From Pseudomonas palmensis (GTDB lineage: Bacteria; Pseudomonadota; Gammaproteobacteria; Pseudomonadales; Pseudomonadaceae), in contig NZ_JAFKEC010000034.1 in NCBI RefSeq assembly GCF_017848315.1, positions 1 through 54,241 of the forward strand: a stretch of 54,241 bases of DNA, in the 5' to 3' direction. The position numbers were made by a program, and so were the translations under genes. How positions within the stretch are numbered: the first letter of the stretch is position 1; each line of letters starts with the position of its first letter. The notes beneath the pieces were generated by a model. The model ran no database searches, had not been told where the DNA came from, and saw only the letters and a list, made by a program, of their open reading frames with translations. Positions 32,726 through 43,480 of this stretch are shown here, one piece after another.

Positions 32726-34312
32726 TCAGTTGCTGATCGCCAGGATGCTGGCCTGGTAGGCGCCCACGAACAGGTCGAAATCGACCACGTCCTCTTCGCG
32801 CTCCAGGGTGGCCTGGGCCTCCAGCGATTCACGCGCCAGGGCCTCGAAACGCTGCTGCGCCTCGCTGCTCAGGGGCGTGCCGCGCAGGTAGTCGGCATGC
32901 GCCTGGCTCTGGCGCAGGGAGAAGCGGCTGAAGCTCTCCTTGTGCTCGGTCATGCTCGCCAGCACCTGGGCCGACGGCGTCAGCGACGGGTCGCTGACCT
33001 TGGCCGCCTGCGCGGCCAGGGCCTTGGCGTGCTCGTCGCTGGCGTGGCTGCGGTCGAGCAGTTCGGCCAGCGGGGCGATACGTTGCAGCAGCTCGTCGGC
33101 CCACTGCTTGAGCGCGACCGGCTGGCCGTCACGTTGCAGCTCCAGGCCAGGCTTGCGGCCCTGCTTGACCACGCTGAGGAAGTTGCTGGTGCACTGGCCG
33201 CACTCGCCATTGTCCAGCAGCGGGCTCTGCTCCAGTGCGCAGAACAGCAGGAAGGCATCGAGGAAGCGCGCTTCGGTGAGGTCGATGCCGGTGGGCAGGA
33301 ACGGATTGATGTCCAGGCAGCGCACTTCGATGTACTGGATGCCGCGGGCCATCAGCGCCTGGATCGGCCGCTCGCCGCTGTAGGTCACGCGCTTGGGGCG
33401 GATGTTGGAGTAGTACTCGTTTTCGATCTGCAGGATGTTGGTGTTCAGCTGCACCCACTCGCCATCCTTGTGCGTGCCGATCTCGACATACGGCGCATAG
33501 GGCGTGGCGACGGCCTTGCGCAGGCTGTCGGTGTAGCTGGCCAGGTTGTTGTAGCACGGCGTCAGGCCGGCCTGGGCGTTGCTCTGGTAACCCAGGTCGC
33601 TCATGCGCAGGCTGGTGGCGTAGGGCAGGTACAGGGTGTCGGCATCGAATTGTTCGAGCTGGTGCGCGCGGCCGCGAAGGAAGCCTGCGTCCAGCGCCGG
33701 GGAGGCGCCGAACAGGTACATCAGCAGCCAGCTGTAGCGACGGAAGTTGCGGATCAGTGCGATGTACGCCGACGACTGGTAGTCGCGGTCGTCGCCCGCC
33801 TGGCCTTCGGCCTGGCGCAGCAGCGGCCAGATCTGTTCTGGCAGCGAAAAATTGTAGTGGATGCCGGCAATGCATTGCATGGTGCGCCCGTAGCGCAGGG
33901 CCAGGCCCTTGCGGTACACGTACTTGAGCTGACCGATGTTCGAGGTGCCGTACCAGGCGATCGGGATGTCTTCCTCGGCCGGCAGCGGGCAGGGCATCGA
34001 CGGGCTCCACAGGTACTCGTTACCGAGCTTGCTGTAGGCGAAGCGATGGATGTTCTCGAGGCTTTCGAGGGTCTGGGCAGGGTCGGCCAGGGCAGGGGTG
34101 ATGAACTCCAGCAGCGACTCGGAATAGTCGGTGGTGATCTGCTCGTGGGTCAGGGCCGCGCCCAGGGCTTCGGGGTGCGGGGTCTGGGCCAGACGACCGT
34201 CCTCGGTCACGCGCAGGCATTCACGCTCGATGCCGTGCAGGCACTGCTTGAGCAGGGAGAGGTTGTCGCCCTGGCCGAGCAGGCTCAGGCGGCGGTTGAG
34301 AAGTTCGCTCAA
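32726..34312 (-). CDS. gshA: glutamate-cysteine ligase
   Basis: This 528-residue enzyme joins glutamate and cysteine with ATP, the first step of glutathione synthesis. It has the family blocks GIERECLRVTEDGRLAQTPHPEALG, TTDYSESLLEFITPAL, PCPLPAEEDIPIAWYGTSNIG, IHYNFSLP and YIEVRCLDINPF. I choose TTG at 34312 as the start because AAGGAA lies 7 bases upstream and the protein then begins MSELLNRRLSLLG, as in Pseudomonas GshA; a GTG 5 codons earlier lacks that spacing. E. coli gshA also starts with TTG. The TetR gene follows after 1 base. Placing it next to the sulfur region means that cysteine feeds glutathione. Confidence 0.93.
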   Translation of the reverse strand: MSELLNRRLSLLGQGDNLSLLKQCLHGIERECLRVTEDGRLAQTPHPEALGAALTHEQITTDYSESLLEFITPALADPAQTLESLENIHRFAYSKLGNEYLWSPSMPCPLPAEEDIPIAWYGTSNIGQLKYVYRKGLALRYGRTMQCIAGIHYNFSLPEQIWPLLRQAEGQAGDDRDYQSSAYIALIRNFRRYSWLLMYLFGASPALDAGFLRGRAHQLEQFDADTLYLPYATSLRMSDLGYQSNAQAGLTPCYNNLASYTDSLRKAVATPYAPYVEIGTHKDGEWVQLNTNILQIENEYYSNIRPKRVTYSGERPIQALMARGIQYIEVRCLDINPFLPTGIDLTEARFLDAFLLFCALEQSPLLDNGECGQCTSNFLSVVKQGRKPGLELQRDGQPVALKQWADELLQRIAPLAELLDRSHASDEHAKALAAQAAKVSDPSLTPSAQVLASMTEHKESFSRFSLRQSQAHADYLRGTPLSSEAQQRFEALARESLEAQATLEREEDVVDFDLFVGAYQASILAISN

Positions 34313-34416
34313 GATGGATTCCTTCACGCGTCAGTCGCCCCAATATGGGGGTGGAAACGACGGTCTACAAGGGTGGACAGAGGAACTGGCGTGGTCGCCT
34401 GGTTTTCGCAGGGTTC

Positions 34417-34438
34417 CGGCAGTGCCCGCGCACTGCCG
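34417..34438. terminator. hairpin between the thioesterase and gshA genes
   Basis: CGGCAGTGC and GCACTGCCG form a perfect 9-base-pair stem with a 4-base loop. It lies between the end of the tex-thioesterase unit and the gshA start, all on the minus strand. Read on that strand it is extended by TTC/GAA but has no T-run, so it may be a weak terminator or an RNA-stabilising structure. Confidence 0.5.
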
Positions 34439-34465
34439 AAAGTACCGCACATTGGGCGTTTGCGG

Positions 34466-34848
34466 CTAGAGCACGGTGAAGGTGCCCTGGGCCCTGGCCA
34501 TCAGTTTTTCGCCTTGCAGCACGTCGGCATCGACCACCAGGATGCGCCGCCCGGCCTGCAGCACGCGGGCCACGCACAGCACCTCGCCCTCGCTGACCGG
34601 ACGCAGGTAGTTGATCTTGCATTCCACGGTGACGCTCTGCTTGTCGAAGCCATGGGCGCTGGAGCAGGCCAGGCCCATGGCGATGTCGACCAGGCTGAAG
34701 ATCGCCCCGCCATGCAGCTTGCCGCCGCGGTTGCGCAGGTGCGGCTCAAGGGCCAGGGCCACCTCGGCAACGCCCTGGTCGAGGCGTTGCAGGCGACAGC
34801 CGAGCAGTTGGCTGAATGCGCTGCGCACCTGCTCTACGGGCAGGTCGG

Positions 34849-34852
<4 letters not shown>
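34466..34852 (-). CDS. PaaI-family hotdog thioesterase
   Basis: This 128-residue protein has the hotdog fold of the PaaI/thioesterase superfamily. The catalytic region is HGGAIFSLVDIAMGLACSS (about residues 47-65), with conserved LHGGA before the long helix and Asp in VDIA. The substrate, an acyl-CoA, cannot be read from the sequence. Its ATG overlaps the tex stop (ATGA at 34849-34852), so it is translated from the tex mRNA. Confidence 0.88.
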
Positions 34853-37164
<2,312 letters not shown>

Positions 37165-37406
37165 AAAACCACCTGACAATTCGTGAATGCAAAGGCCGCA
37201 GGCCGGCGCCACGGGGCGCGCTCGAGCAGGGCGACGCTGGATCAAAGCGGCGCATTATACCCAGCGTTCCGGGCTTGCGGGGATCGCGGCGCGCCAGCCT
37301 GTCGGGGCATGCCGCTGGCGACTTGGGAAAAATCTGCTAACAATGCACACGGCACGCTCAAATGGCGCCTAAGCCATAATGCCCGCCGAGATTAAAGGAG
37401 CTACCC
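37165..37406. promoter_or_regulatory. divergent promoter region of tex and ompR
   Basis: This 242-base gap contains a perfect -10 hexamer for tex on the minus strand (TATAAT at 37254-37259), without a clear -35. On the plus strand CATAAT (37375-37380) is a -10 candidate for ompR, and AAAGGAG precedes the ompR ATG. No repeats or other features were seen. Confidence 0.45.
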
Positions 37407-38147
37407 ATGAGCAGCACTGCACAACCCGCCGAAGGCGAGAAAATCCTCATCGTCGATGACGACCCGGGCCTGAGCAGCCTGCTGGAGCGTTTCTTCACCA
37501 GCAAGGGCTACCGTGCCCGTGCCGTACCCAACACCGAACAGATGGACCGCCTGCTGGCGCGTGAAGTGTTCAACCTGATCGTGCTCGACCTGATGCTCCC
37601 CGGCGAAGACGGCCTGACCGCCTGCAAGCGCCTGCGCGGGGCAAACAACCAGGTGCCGATCATCATGCTCACCGCCAAGGGTGACGAGCTCAGCCGCATC
37701 AAGGGCCTGGAACTGGGCGCCGATGACTACCTGGCCAAGCCGTTCAACCCCGACGAACTGATGGCGCGGGTCAAGGCCGTGCTGCGTCGTCAGGCCCCGG
37801 TGGTACCGGGCGCACCAGGCAGCGAGGACGAAACCGTCACCTTCGGCGACTACGCGCTGTCGCTGGCCACCCGCGAACTCAAGCGCGGCGACGAAGTGCA
37901 CATGCTCACCACCGGCGAATTCGCGGTGCTCAAGGCGCTGGTGATGCATGCCCGCGAGCCGCTGACCCGCGACAAGCTGATGAACCTGGCGCGCGGTCGC
38001 GAGTGGGACGCCCTGGAGCGCTCCATCGATGTGCAGATCTCGCGTTTGCGCCGCATGATCGAACCCGACCCTTCCAAGCCACGCTATATCCAGACCGTCT
38101 GGGGTGTGGGCTATGTCTTCGTGCCGGATGGCAATGCCGGCAAGTGA
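37407..38147 (+). CDS. ompR: response regulator OmpR
   Basis: This 246-residue regulator has a receiver domain (acidic pair in LIVDDD, phospho-acceptor Asp61 in VLDLMLPGEDG, switch Lys in YLAKPFNPDE) and a C-terminal winged helix of OmpR/PhoB type (about residues 150-240; TGEFAVLKALVMH, RGREWDALERSIDVQISRLR). ATG at 37407 follows AAAGGAG. It is paired with envZ 124 bases downstream, across a stem-loop that may attenuate transcription. It probably responds to osmolarity or envelope state, as in other gammaproteobacteria. Confidence 0.95.
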   Translation: MSSTAQPAEGEKILIVDDDPGLSSLLERFFTSKGYRARAVPNTEQMDRLLAREVFNLIVLDLMLPGEDGLTACKRLRGANNQVPIIMLTAKGDELSRIKGLELGADDYLAKPFNPDELMARVKAVLRRQAPVVPGAPGSEDETVTFGDYALSLATRELKRGDEVHMLTTGEFAVLKALVMHAREPLTRDKLMNLARGREWDALERSIDVQISRLRRMIEPDPSKPRYIQTVWGVGYVFVPDGNAGK

Positions 38148-38176
38148 AGCCTTGTACAGGAGCAGGTCAGCATAGG

Positions 38177-38205
38177 CAGGGCGCCCCTCGGGTTGCCCTG
38201 TTTTT
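38177..38205 (+). terminator. possible attenuator between ompR and envZ
   Basis: CAGGGC and GCCCTG form a 6-base-pair stem, with CCC/GGG pairing inside the loop, followed by TTTTT. It lies 29 bases after the ompR stop and 67 bases before envZ. Partial read-through would make more OmpR than EnvZ. Confidence 0.6.
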
Positions 38206-38271
38206 GCCTGTGCCGAAATCCGCAACGCCTGCGAGCCGCGCTCGCTCCTGCCAACCGTGTAGCCGTCGCCC

Positions 38272-39585
38272 ATGAAAACGCCATTGTGGTTCCCCCAAAG
38301 CTTCTTCGCCCGCACGCTGTGGCTGGTGCTGGCCGTGGTGCTGTTCTCCAAGGCACTGACGCTGGTGTACCTGCTGATGAACGAGGACGTGCTGGTGGAC
38401 CGCCAGTACAGCCACGGCGTCGCACTGACGCTGCGCGCCTACTGGGCGGCCGATGAGGAAAACCGCGAGAAGATTGCCGAAGCCGCCGGCTTGAAGCGGG
38501 TGGTCGGCACCGGTGTGCCCGAGGGTGAGCAGCACTGGCCCTACAGCGAGATCTACCAGCGCCAGATGCAGGCCGAACTGGGCGAGGACACCGAGGTGCG
38601 CCTGCGCATCCATGCGCCGCCGGCGCTGTGGGTACAGGCCCCGAGCCTGGGCGATGGCTGGCTGAAGGTGCCGCTGTACCCGCACCCGTTGCGCGGCCAG
38701 AAGATCTGGAACGTGCTGGGCTGGTTCCTGGCCATCGGCCTGTTGTCCACGGCTTCGGCCTGGATCTTCGTGCGCCAGCTCAACCAGCCGCTCAAGCGCC
38801 TGGTGTTCGCCGCCCGGCAACTGGGCCAGGGGCGCAGCGTGCGCCTGCCGATCAGCGACACGCCCAGCGAGATGACCGAGGTCTACCGGGCCTTCAACCA
38901 GATGGCGGAGGATGTCGAGCAGGCGGGGCGCGAGCGTGAGCTGATGCTGGCCGGGGTGTCCCATGACCTGCGCACACCGCTGACGCGCCTGCGCCTGTCG
39001 CTGTCGCTGCTGGCCAACGAAAGCGACCTGACCGACGACATGGTGCGCGACATCGAGGACATGGACGCGATTCTCGACCAGTTCCTGGCGTTCATCCGCG
39101 ATGGCCGCGACGAGCCGGTCGAGGAGGTGGACCTCAGCGACCTGGTACGCGAGGTGGTCGCGCCGTTCAACCAGCCCGAAGAGCAGGTGCGGCTGTGCCT
39201 GGAGCCGATCCCGCCGTTTCCGCTGCGCCGGGTTTCGATCAAGCGCCTGCTCAACAACCTGATCGGCAATGCGCTGCATCACGCCGGGCAGGGCGTGGAA
39301 GTGGCGGCCTATGTCTCGGGTGACACCAGCGCGCCCTACGTGGTGCTGAGCGTGCTCGACCGCGGCGCCGGCATCGATCCGGGTGAGCTGGAGGCGATCT
39401 TCAATCCGTTCATTCGCGGTGATCGCGCCCGCAGCGGCAAGGGCACCGGCCTGGGCCTGGCTATCGTCAAGCGCATTGCCGCCCAGCACGGCGGCAATGT
39501 GGAGCTGCGCAACCGTTCCGGTGGCGGCATCGAGGCGCGGGTACGCTTGCCCCTGGGCCTGCTGCTGCCACGCGACGCGGTCTAG
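38272..39585 (+). CDS. envZ: sensor histidine kinase EnvZ
   Basis: This 437-residue inner-membrane kinase pairs with OmpR. TM1 lies at about residues 14-36, a short periplasmic domain spans about 37-145, TM2 is about 148-168, then a HAMP linker. The phospho-acceptor is His231 in AGVSHDLRTPLTRLR. The ATPase domain has the N box LLNNLIGNALHHAG and G boxes DRGAGIDPGE and GTGLGLAIVKRIA. The ATG at 38272 has no strong ribosome-binding site immediately upstream, and the 124-base gap from ompR may reduce its expression. Confidence 0.95.
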   Translation: MKTPLWFPQSFFARTLWLVLAVVLFSKALTLVYLLMNEDVLVDRQYSHGVALTLRAYWAADEENREKIAEAAGLKRVVGTGVPEGEQHWPYSEIYQRQMQAELGEDTEVRLRIHAPPALWVQAPSLGDGWLKVPLYPHPLRGQKIWNVLGWFLAIGLLSTASAWIFVRQLNQPLKRLVFAARQLGQGRSVRLPISDTPSEMTEVYRAFNQMAEDVEQAGRERELMLAGVSHDLRTPLTRLRLSLSLLANESDLTDDMVRDIEDMDAILDQFLAFIRDGRDEPVEEVDLSDLVREVVAPFNQPEEQVRLCLEPIPPFPLRRVSIKRLLNNLIGNALHHAGQGVEVAAYVSGDTSAPYVVLSVLDRGAGIDPGELEAIFNPFIRGDRARSGKGTGLGLAIVKRIAAQHGGNVELRNRSGGGIEARVRLPLGLLLPRDAV

Positions 39586-39597
39586 GGACGCAAGGGC

Positions 39598-40503
39598 TCA
39601 GCCCTTGCCCTTGGTGCGGGTCAGGTTCGGCCCGCCGTTCTTCTCCAGGTGTTCGATGATCATCCCGGCCACGTCCTTGCCGGTGGTGACCTCGATGCCT
39701 TCCAGGCCCGGCGAGGAGTTGACCTCCATCACCAGCGGGCCGTGATTGGAGCGCAGGATATCCACGCCGGCCACGCTCAGGCCCATGACCTTGGCAGCGC
39801 GGATGGCGGTCATGCGCTCTTCCGGGGTGACCTTGATCAGGCTGGCGGTGCCGCCCCGGTGCAGGTTGGAGCGGAACTCGCCGGGCTTGGCCTGGCGCTT
39901 CATCGAGGCGATCACCTTGTCGCCCACCACAAAGCAGCGAATGTCGGCGCCACCGGCCTCCTTGATGTACTCCTGCACCATGATGTTCTGCTTCAGGCCC
40001 ATGAAGGCCTCGATCACCGACTCGGCCGCCTTGGTGGTTTCGCACAGCACCACGCCGATGCCCTGGGTGCCCTCGAGCACCTTGATCACCAGGGGGGCGC
40101 CGTTGACCATCTGGATCAGGTCGGGGATGTCGTCGGGCGAATGGGCAAAGCCGGTGACCGGCAGGCCGATGCCACGGCGCGACAGCAGCTGCAGCGAGCG
40201 CAGCTTGTCCCGCGAGCGGGCGATGGCCACCGATTCGTTGAGCGGGAACACGCCCATCATCTCGAACTGGCGCAGCACCGCGCAGCCATAGAAGGTCACC
40301 GACGCGCCGATGCGCGGGATGACGGCGTCGAACCCTTCCAGCGGCTTGCCGCGATAGTGGATCTGCGGCTTGTGGCTGGCGATGTTCATGTAGGCGCGCA
40401 GGGTATCGATCACAACCATTTCATGGCCTCGTTGCGTACCGGCTTCGACCAGACGACGAGTGGAATACAGACGCGGGTTCCGCGACAGCACAGCGATCTT
40501 CAT
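39598..40503 (-). CDS. rimK: ribosomal protein S6 glutamate ligase RimK
   Basis: This 301-residue ATP-grasp ligase adds glutamates to the C-terminus of ribosomal protein S6. It begins MKIAVLSRNPRLYSTRRLVEAG and contains the ATP-grasp elements APLVIKVLEGTQGIGVVL, EYIKEAGGADIRCFVVGDKV and GVDILRSNHGPLVMEVNSSPGLEG. ATG at 40503 lies in an ATGA overlap with the upstream protease gene (40500-40503). In P. fluorescens RimK acts with RimA and RimB to tune the ribosome and the proteome; the coupling of rimB and rimK here fits that system. Confidence 0.95.
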   Translation of the reverse strand: MKIAVLSRNPRLYSTRRLVEAGTQRGHEMVVIDTLRAYMNIASHKPQIHYRGKPLEGFDAVIPRIGASVTFYGCAVLRQFEMMGVFPLNESVAIARSRDKLRSLQLLSRRGIGLPVTGFAHSPDDIPDLIQMVNGAPLVIKVLEGTQGIGVVLCETTKAAESVIEAFMGLKQNIMVQEYIKEAGGADIRCFVVGDKVIASMKRQAKPGEFRSNLHRGGTASLIKVTPEERMTAIRAAKVMGLSVAGVDILRSNHGPLVMEVNSSPGLEGIEVTTGKDVAGMIIEHLEKNGGPNLTRTKGKG

Positions 40504-40982
40504 GCAACACCTGTGGAGGGGGTAATGGTGGCCGGAGAGGCCGGCTTGTCCTGTACGTATTTGAGGCCCGGGTTGACCACCAGCTGGCCGTGTACCAAGG
40601 CCTTGGAGCCGAGCAGCAGGCGATAGCGCATGGCCTTGCGGCAGGCCAGGGTGAACTCCACTTCCCACACCCGGTCGCCGAGCGCCAGGGGCGTGCGGAT
40701 CACGTAGCGGGTCTGGGCATGGCCATTGGAGCTCTTGATGGTCTTCATCGTCACCAGAGGCGCTTCGCAGCGCCGGTGACGCAGTTGTACCACCGAACCC
40801 AGGTGCGCGTTGAAGCGGACCCAGGTTTCACCATCGCGTTCGAAGGTTTCCACTTCGGTGGCGTGCAGGCTGGAGGTGCTGGCGCCGGTGTCGATCTTGG
40901 CGCGCAGGCCTGCCACGCCGAGGTCGGGCAAGGCCACCCACTCGCGCAGGCCGATCACGCTCAAATGGTCAAATGTCTTCAA
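40500..40982 (-). CDS. rimB: retropepsin-like aspartic protease RimB
   Basis: This protein (160 residues from my start) is a putative retropepsin-like protease of the RimB group. The active-site motif is KIDTGASTSSLHA, and LLLGSKAL lies near the C-terminus. It overlaps rimK by four bases. In P. fluorescens RimB acts with RimK on ribosomal protein S6. I favour TTG at 40982 (MKTFDHLSVIGLREWV), because the homologous region starts there; an ATG at 41039 would add 19 residues of low-complexity sequence and run into the divergent hslR promoter. The start is uncertain. Confidence 0.85.
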   Translation of the reverse strand: MKTFDHLSVIGLREWVALPDLGVAGLRAKIDTGASTSSLHATEVETFERDGETWVRFNAHLGSVVQLRHRRCEAPLVTMKTIKSSNGHAQTRYVIRTPLALGDRVWEVEFTLACRKAMRYRLLLGSKALVHGQLVVNPGLKYVQDKPASPATITPSTGVA

Positions 40983-41091
40983 GATGCACAACCTGGGTAA
41001 AAGTCGGTGAACTGTAAGCACGCCGCGTATTTTTTGCATCCGCCAGTTACGGTAGTACAGTTCCATGAAACAAATGAATCGGGGAAATGCC

Positions 41092-41493
41092 ATGGCACAA
41101 AAGCCGGAAGAGGACGACAAGGTTCGCCTGGACAAATGGTTGTGGGCGGCGCGCTTCTACAAGACCCGCGCCCTGGCCAAGGCGGCGATCGAGAGCGGCA
41201 AGGTGCATTGTCGGGGCGAGCGTTGCAAGCCGGGCAAGGAGCCGCGGGTGGGTGACGAGTTCGTGCTGCGTACCGGTTTCGACGAGCGTACCGTGGTGGT
41301 CACGGCGCTGTCGGTGGTGCGCCGCGGCGCACCCGAGGCACAGGCGCTGTACGAGGAGACCGCACAGAGCCTGGCACGCCGCGAGCAGGCCGCGGCGCTG
41401 CGCAAGGCCGGCGCCCTTGGGGTAAGCACCGACGGGCGGCCCACCAAAAAGCAGCGCCGCCAGCTACATCAGTTGCACGACAGCGCCGGTTAA
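41092..41493 (+). CDS. hslR: heat shock protein 15 (HslR)
   Basis: This 133-residue RNA-binding protein recognises stalled 50S subunits carrying peptidyl-tRNA. The S4 domain is RLDKWLWAARFYKTRALAKAAIESGKVHCRG (about residues 12-42). A basic C-terminal tail follows (RPTKKQRRQLHQLH). I choose ATG at 41092 because GGGGA lies 7 bases upstream; an ATG at 41065 has no such site. It is divergent from rimB and convergent with the phosphatase gene, with which it shares the TTAA stop bases (41490-41493). Confidence 0.92.
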   Translation: MAQKPEEDDKVRLDKWLWAARFYKTRALAKAAIESGKVHCRGERCKPGKEPRVGDEFVLRTGFDERTVVVTALSVVRRGAPEAQALYEETAQSLARREQAAALRKAGALGVSTDGRPTKKQRRQLHQLHDSAG

Positions 41494-42293
41494 CCCCGCG
41501 CGCCGATTACGCTCAGGCGGCCGAGCACCGGCAGCCGTGCCAGCCAACCGAACAAGGGCGCGGTGACACGCACCAGGCCGGCGCTGGTCCGGGCAGCAAA
41601 CGGCGTATAGTAACTCCAGCCCAGCGCCAGGATGGCCATGCCCAGGCCGCCGATATAGTCGTCCTGGCCCCAGTGGGCACCCGCCACCAGGCGTGGCAGC
41701 ATGAACAGCACCGCCAGTGCCCAGATCAGCACATGCTGCATCAGGCGGCGGCTGAACAGGCTCATGAACAGTGCCCACAGCAGCAGCACCGAGGCGTGGT
41801 CGCCGGGGAAGCTCTGGCTGGAACGGTCCTTGAGCTCCCAGCGCGCTTCGAGCGCCGGGTAGTAGTCGCTGAGCATGATGGCGTCACTGAACACCATCGA
41901 CGGGCTATGGTGCTGCCAGCCCATCAGGCGTACCAGCTTGGAGAAAAGGGCGCGGATCACCACCAGCACCAGCAGGGTCACCAGGAAGCCGAAAAAAGCC
42001 CGGCGCACCTCGACGGCCTTGAATACCCAGTCGCCGCGAATCAGCAGCATCAGCATGATGAGCCCGACCACGATGTCGAACGGGCGCAGGCTGCCCAGGG
42101 TCCAGATGCTGCGCCACAGGGTGTTGTCGTCCAGTGGGCGATTGAGGGCGTGGAACAGCCATTCGTCGAGCGCCATGCAAAGGGCCTGGCCAACGGGCCA
42201 TAACCAGAAACACAGTAGTGCAACGGGAATCAACGTAGCCAGACACAGGGGGCCCCAAGCCCACCTGGCTTGGAACAGGGGTGGATTGTCCAT
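41490..42293 (-). CDS. PAP2-superfamily membrane phosphatase
   Basis: This 267-residue integral membrane protein has about five to six hydrophobic helices and the three PAP2 motifs: KLVRLMGWQHHSP (about residues 118-130), SFPGDHAS (about 160-167) and RLVAGAHWGQDD (about 199-210) with the catalytic His and Asp. Substrates of this family include lipid phosphates and undecaprenyl pyrophosphate; LpxT-like phosphotransfer is also possible, but I cannot tell them apart here. ATG at 42293 follows GAGGTAG. Its stop codon overlaps that of hslR. Confidence 0.85.
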   Translation of the reverse strand: MDNPPLFQARWAWGPLCLATLIPVALLCFWLWPVGQALCMALDEWLFHALNRPLDDNTLWRSIWTLGSLRPFDIVVGLIMLMLLIRGDWVFKAVEVRRAFFGFLVTLLVLVVIRALFSKLVRLMGWQHHSPSMVFSDAIMLSDYYPALEARWELKDRSSQSFPGDHASVLLLWALFMSLFSRRLMQHVLIWALAVLFMLPRLVAGAHWGQDDYIGGLGMAILALGWSYYTPFAARTSAGLVRVTAPLFGWLARLPVLGRLSVIGARG

Positions 42294-42398
42294 AAACTAC
42301 CTCTTTTACAGCGCTATCGTTCGCACCATTCTGGTGCTCTAAACGGGGCTTTATAGGCCCTTGAAATTATTTTGTCATCTTTCAGAAAGCCAGAAACC

Positions 42399-43301
42399 AT
42401 GTCCGATTTGCCAGATACCGACTTCACCCAACGCTTCATCTTCGACGAGCGCGACGTACGCGGCGAACTGGTTTCGCTCGAGCGCAGCTACGCCGAAGTC
42501 CTGGCCAAGCACCCCTACCCGCAGCCGGTGGCGCAGCTGCTCGGTGAGCTGATGGCCGCGGCGGCGCTGCTGGTGGGCGCGCTCAAGTTCGACGGCCTGC
42601 TGATCCTGCAGGCACGCTCCGAAGGGCCGATCCCGCTGCTGATGATCGAGTGCTCCAGCGAGCGCGACATCCGTGGCCTGGCGCGCTATCACGCCGAGCA
42701 GATCGCCCCCGATGCCACCCTGGGCGACCTGATGCCCGATGGCCAGCTGGCGCTGACCATCGACCCGGCGCAGGGCCAGCGTTACCAGGGCATTGTCGAC
42801 CTGGATGGCGAGAACCTCTCGGAGTGCTTCACCAACTACTTCGTGATGTCCCAGCAGGTGGGCACGCGCTTCTGGCTCAACGCCGATGGCCAGCGCGCCC
42901 GCGGCCTGCTGCTGCAGCAGTTGCCGGCCGACCGCCAGAAGGACGAGGACGACCGCGAAGACAGCTGGAAGCACGTCACGGCCCTGGCCAACACGCTGAA
43001 GGCCGAAGAGCAACTGGGCCTGGACAACGAGACCGTGCTGCACCGTCTGTACCACGAAGATGCCGTGCGCCTGTTCGATATCCAGCCGCTGCAGTTCCGC
43101 TGCAGCTGCTCGCGTGAGCGCTCGGGCAACGCGCTGGTCAGCCTCGGCCAGGACGATGCCCTGGCCCTGGCGGCCGAGCATGGCGGGGCGATCGAAATCG
43201 ACTGCCAGTTCTGCAACCAGCGCTACCTGTTCGATGAAACCGAAATCGCACAATTGTTCGCCGGCGGGGGTGTTGACGCACCGTCAGATACTCGTCACTA
43301 A
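42399..43301 (+). CDS. hslO: redox-regulated chaperone Hsp33 (HslO)
   Basis: This 300-residue holdase is activated by oxidation when its zinc site is lost. The zinc-binding cysteines are in RCSCSRERSGN and CQFCNQRY (CxC...CxxC, about residues 235-275). The N-terminal domain starts MSDLPDTDFTQRFIFDERDVRGELV. I choose ATG at 42399 since the upstream in-frame TTG adds only non-conserved residues. A large hairpin follows at 43323-43361. Confidence 0.93.
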   Translation: MSDLPDTDFTQRFIFDERDVRGELVSLERSYAEVLAKHPYPQPVAQLLGELMAAAALLVGALKFDGLLILQARSEGPIPLLMIECSSERDIRGLARYHAEQIAPDATLGDLMPDGQLALTIDPAQGQRYQGIVDLDGENLSECFTNYFVMSQQVGTRFWLNADGQRARGLLLQQLPADRQKDEDDREDSWKHVTALANTLKAEEQLGLDNETVLHRLYHEDAVRLFDIQPLQFRCSCSRERSGNALVSLGQDDALALAAEHGGAIEIDCQFCNQRYLFDETEIAQLFAGGGVDAPSDTRH

Positions 43302-43322
43302 AACGTTTAAGCTCAGGTAAAT

Positions 43323-43376
43323 CTCCTGTCGAACGCCGGAAACACGCCGTTCTGACAGGAGGGCCCTACTTTTTTT
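43323..43376 (+). terminator. large stem-loop with T-run between hslO and pckA
   Basis: CTCCTGTC and GACAGGAG pair, and after a one-base bulge GAACG/CGTTC extends the stem to 13 base pairs (43323-43361). A T-run follows at 43370-43376. It starts 22 bases after the hslO stop and is probably its terminator. A CATAAT -10 candidate for pckA comes immediately after (43389-43394). Confidence 0.7.
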
Positions 43377-43411
43377 GGGCGTTTCTGGCATAATCCCGCC
43401 ACTTTTTTCGC

Positions 43412-43438
43412 TGTAGTAGTTTTAAAAGCTCTACTACA
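43412..43438. promoter_or_regulatory. inverted repeat in the pckA leader
   Basis: TGTAGTAG and CTACTACA form perfect 8-base arms around an 11-base AT-rich spacer that itself contains TTTTAAAA. It lies between the -10 candidate (43389-43394) and the pckA ATG. A repressor site for a gluconeogenic gene or an mRNA stem are both possible. I do not recognise the regulator. Confidence 0.5.
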
Positions 43439-43480
43439 AAACGTTCGGAGCACTCGGCCGCAGGCCGGATGGGGAATCTC

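Noticed and set aside
34417..34438. The 9-base-pair hairpin as a standard rho-independent terminator
   Set aside because: It has no T-run on either strand, so I list it only as a possible weak terminator or stabilising structure.
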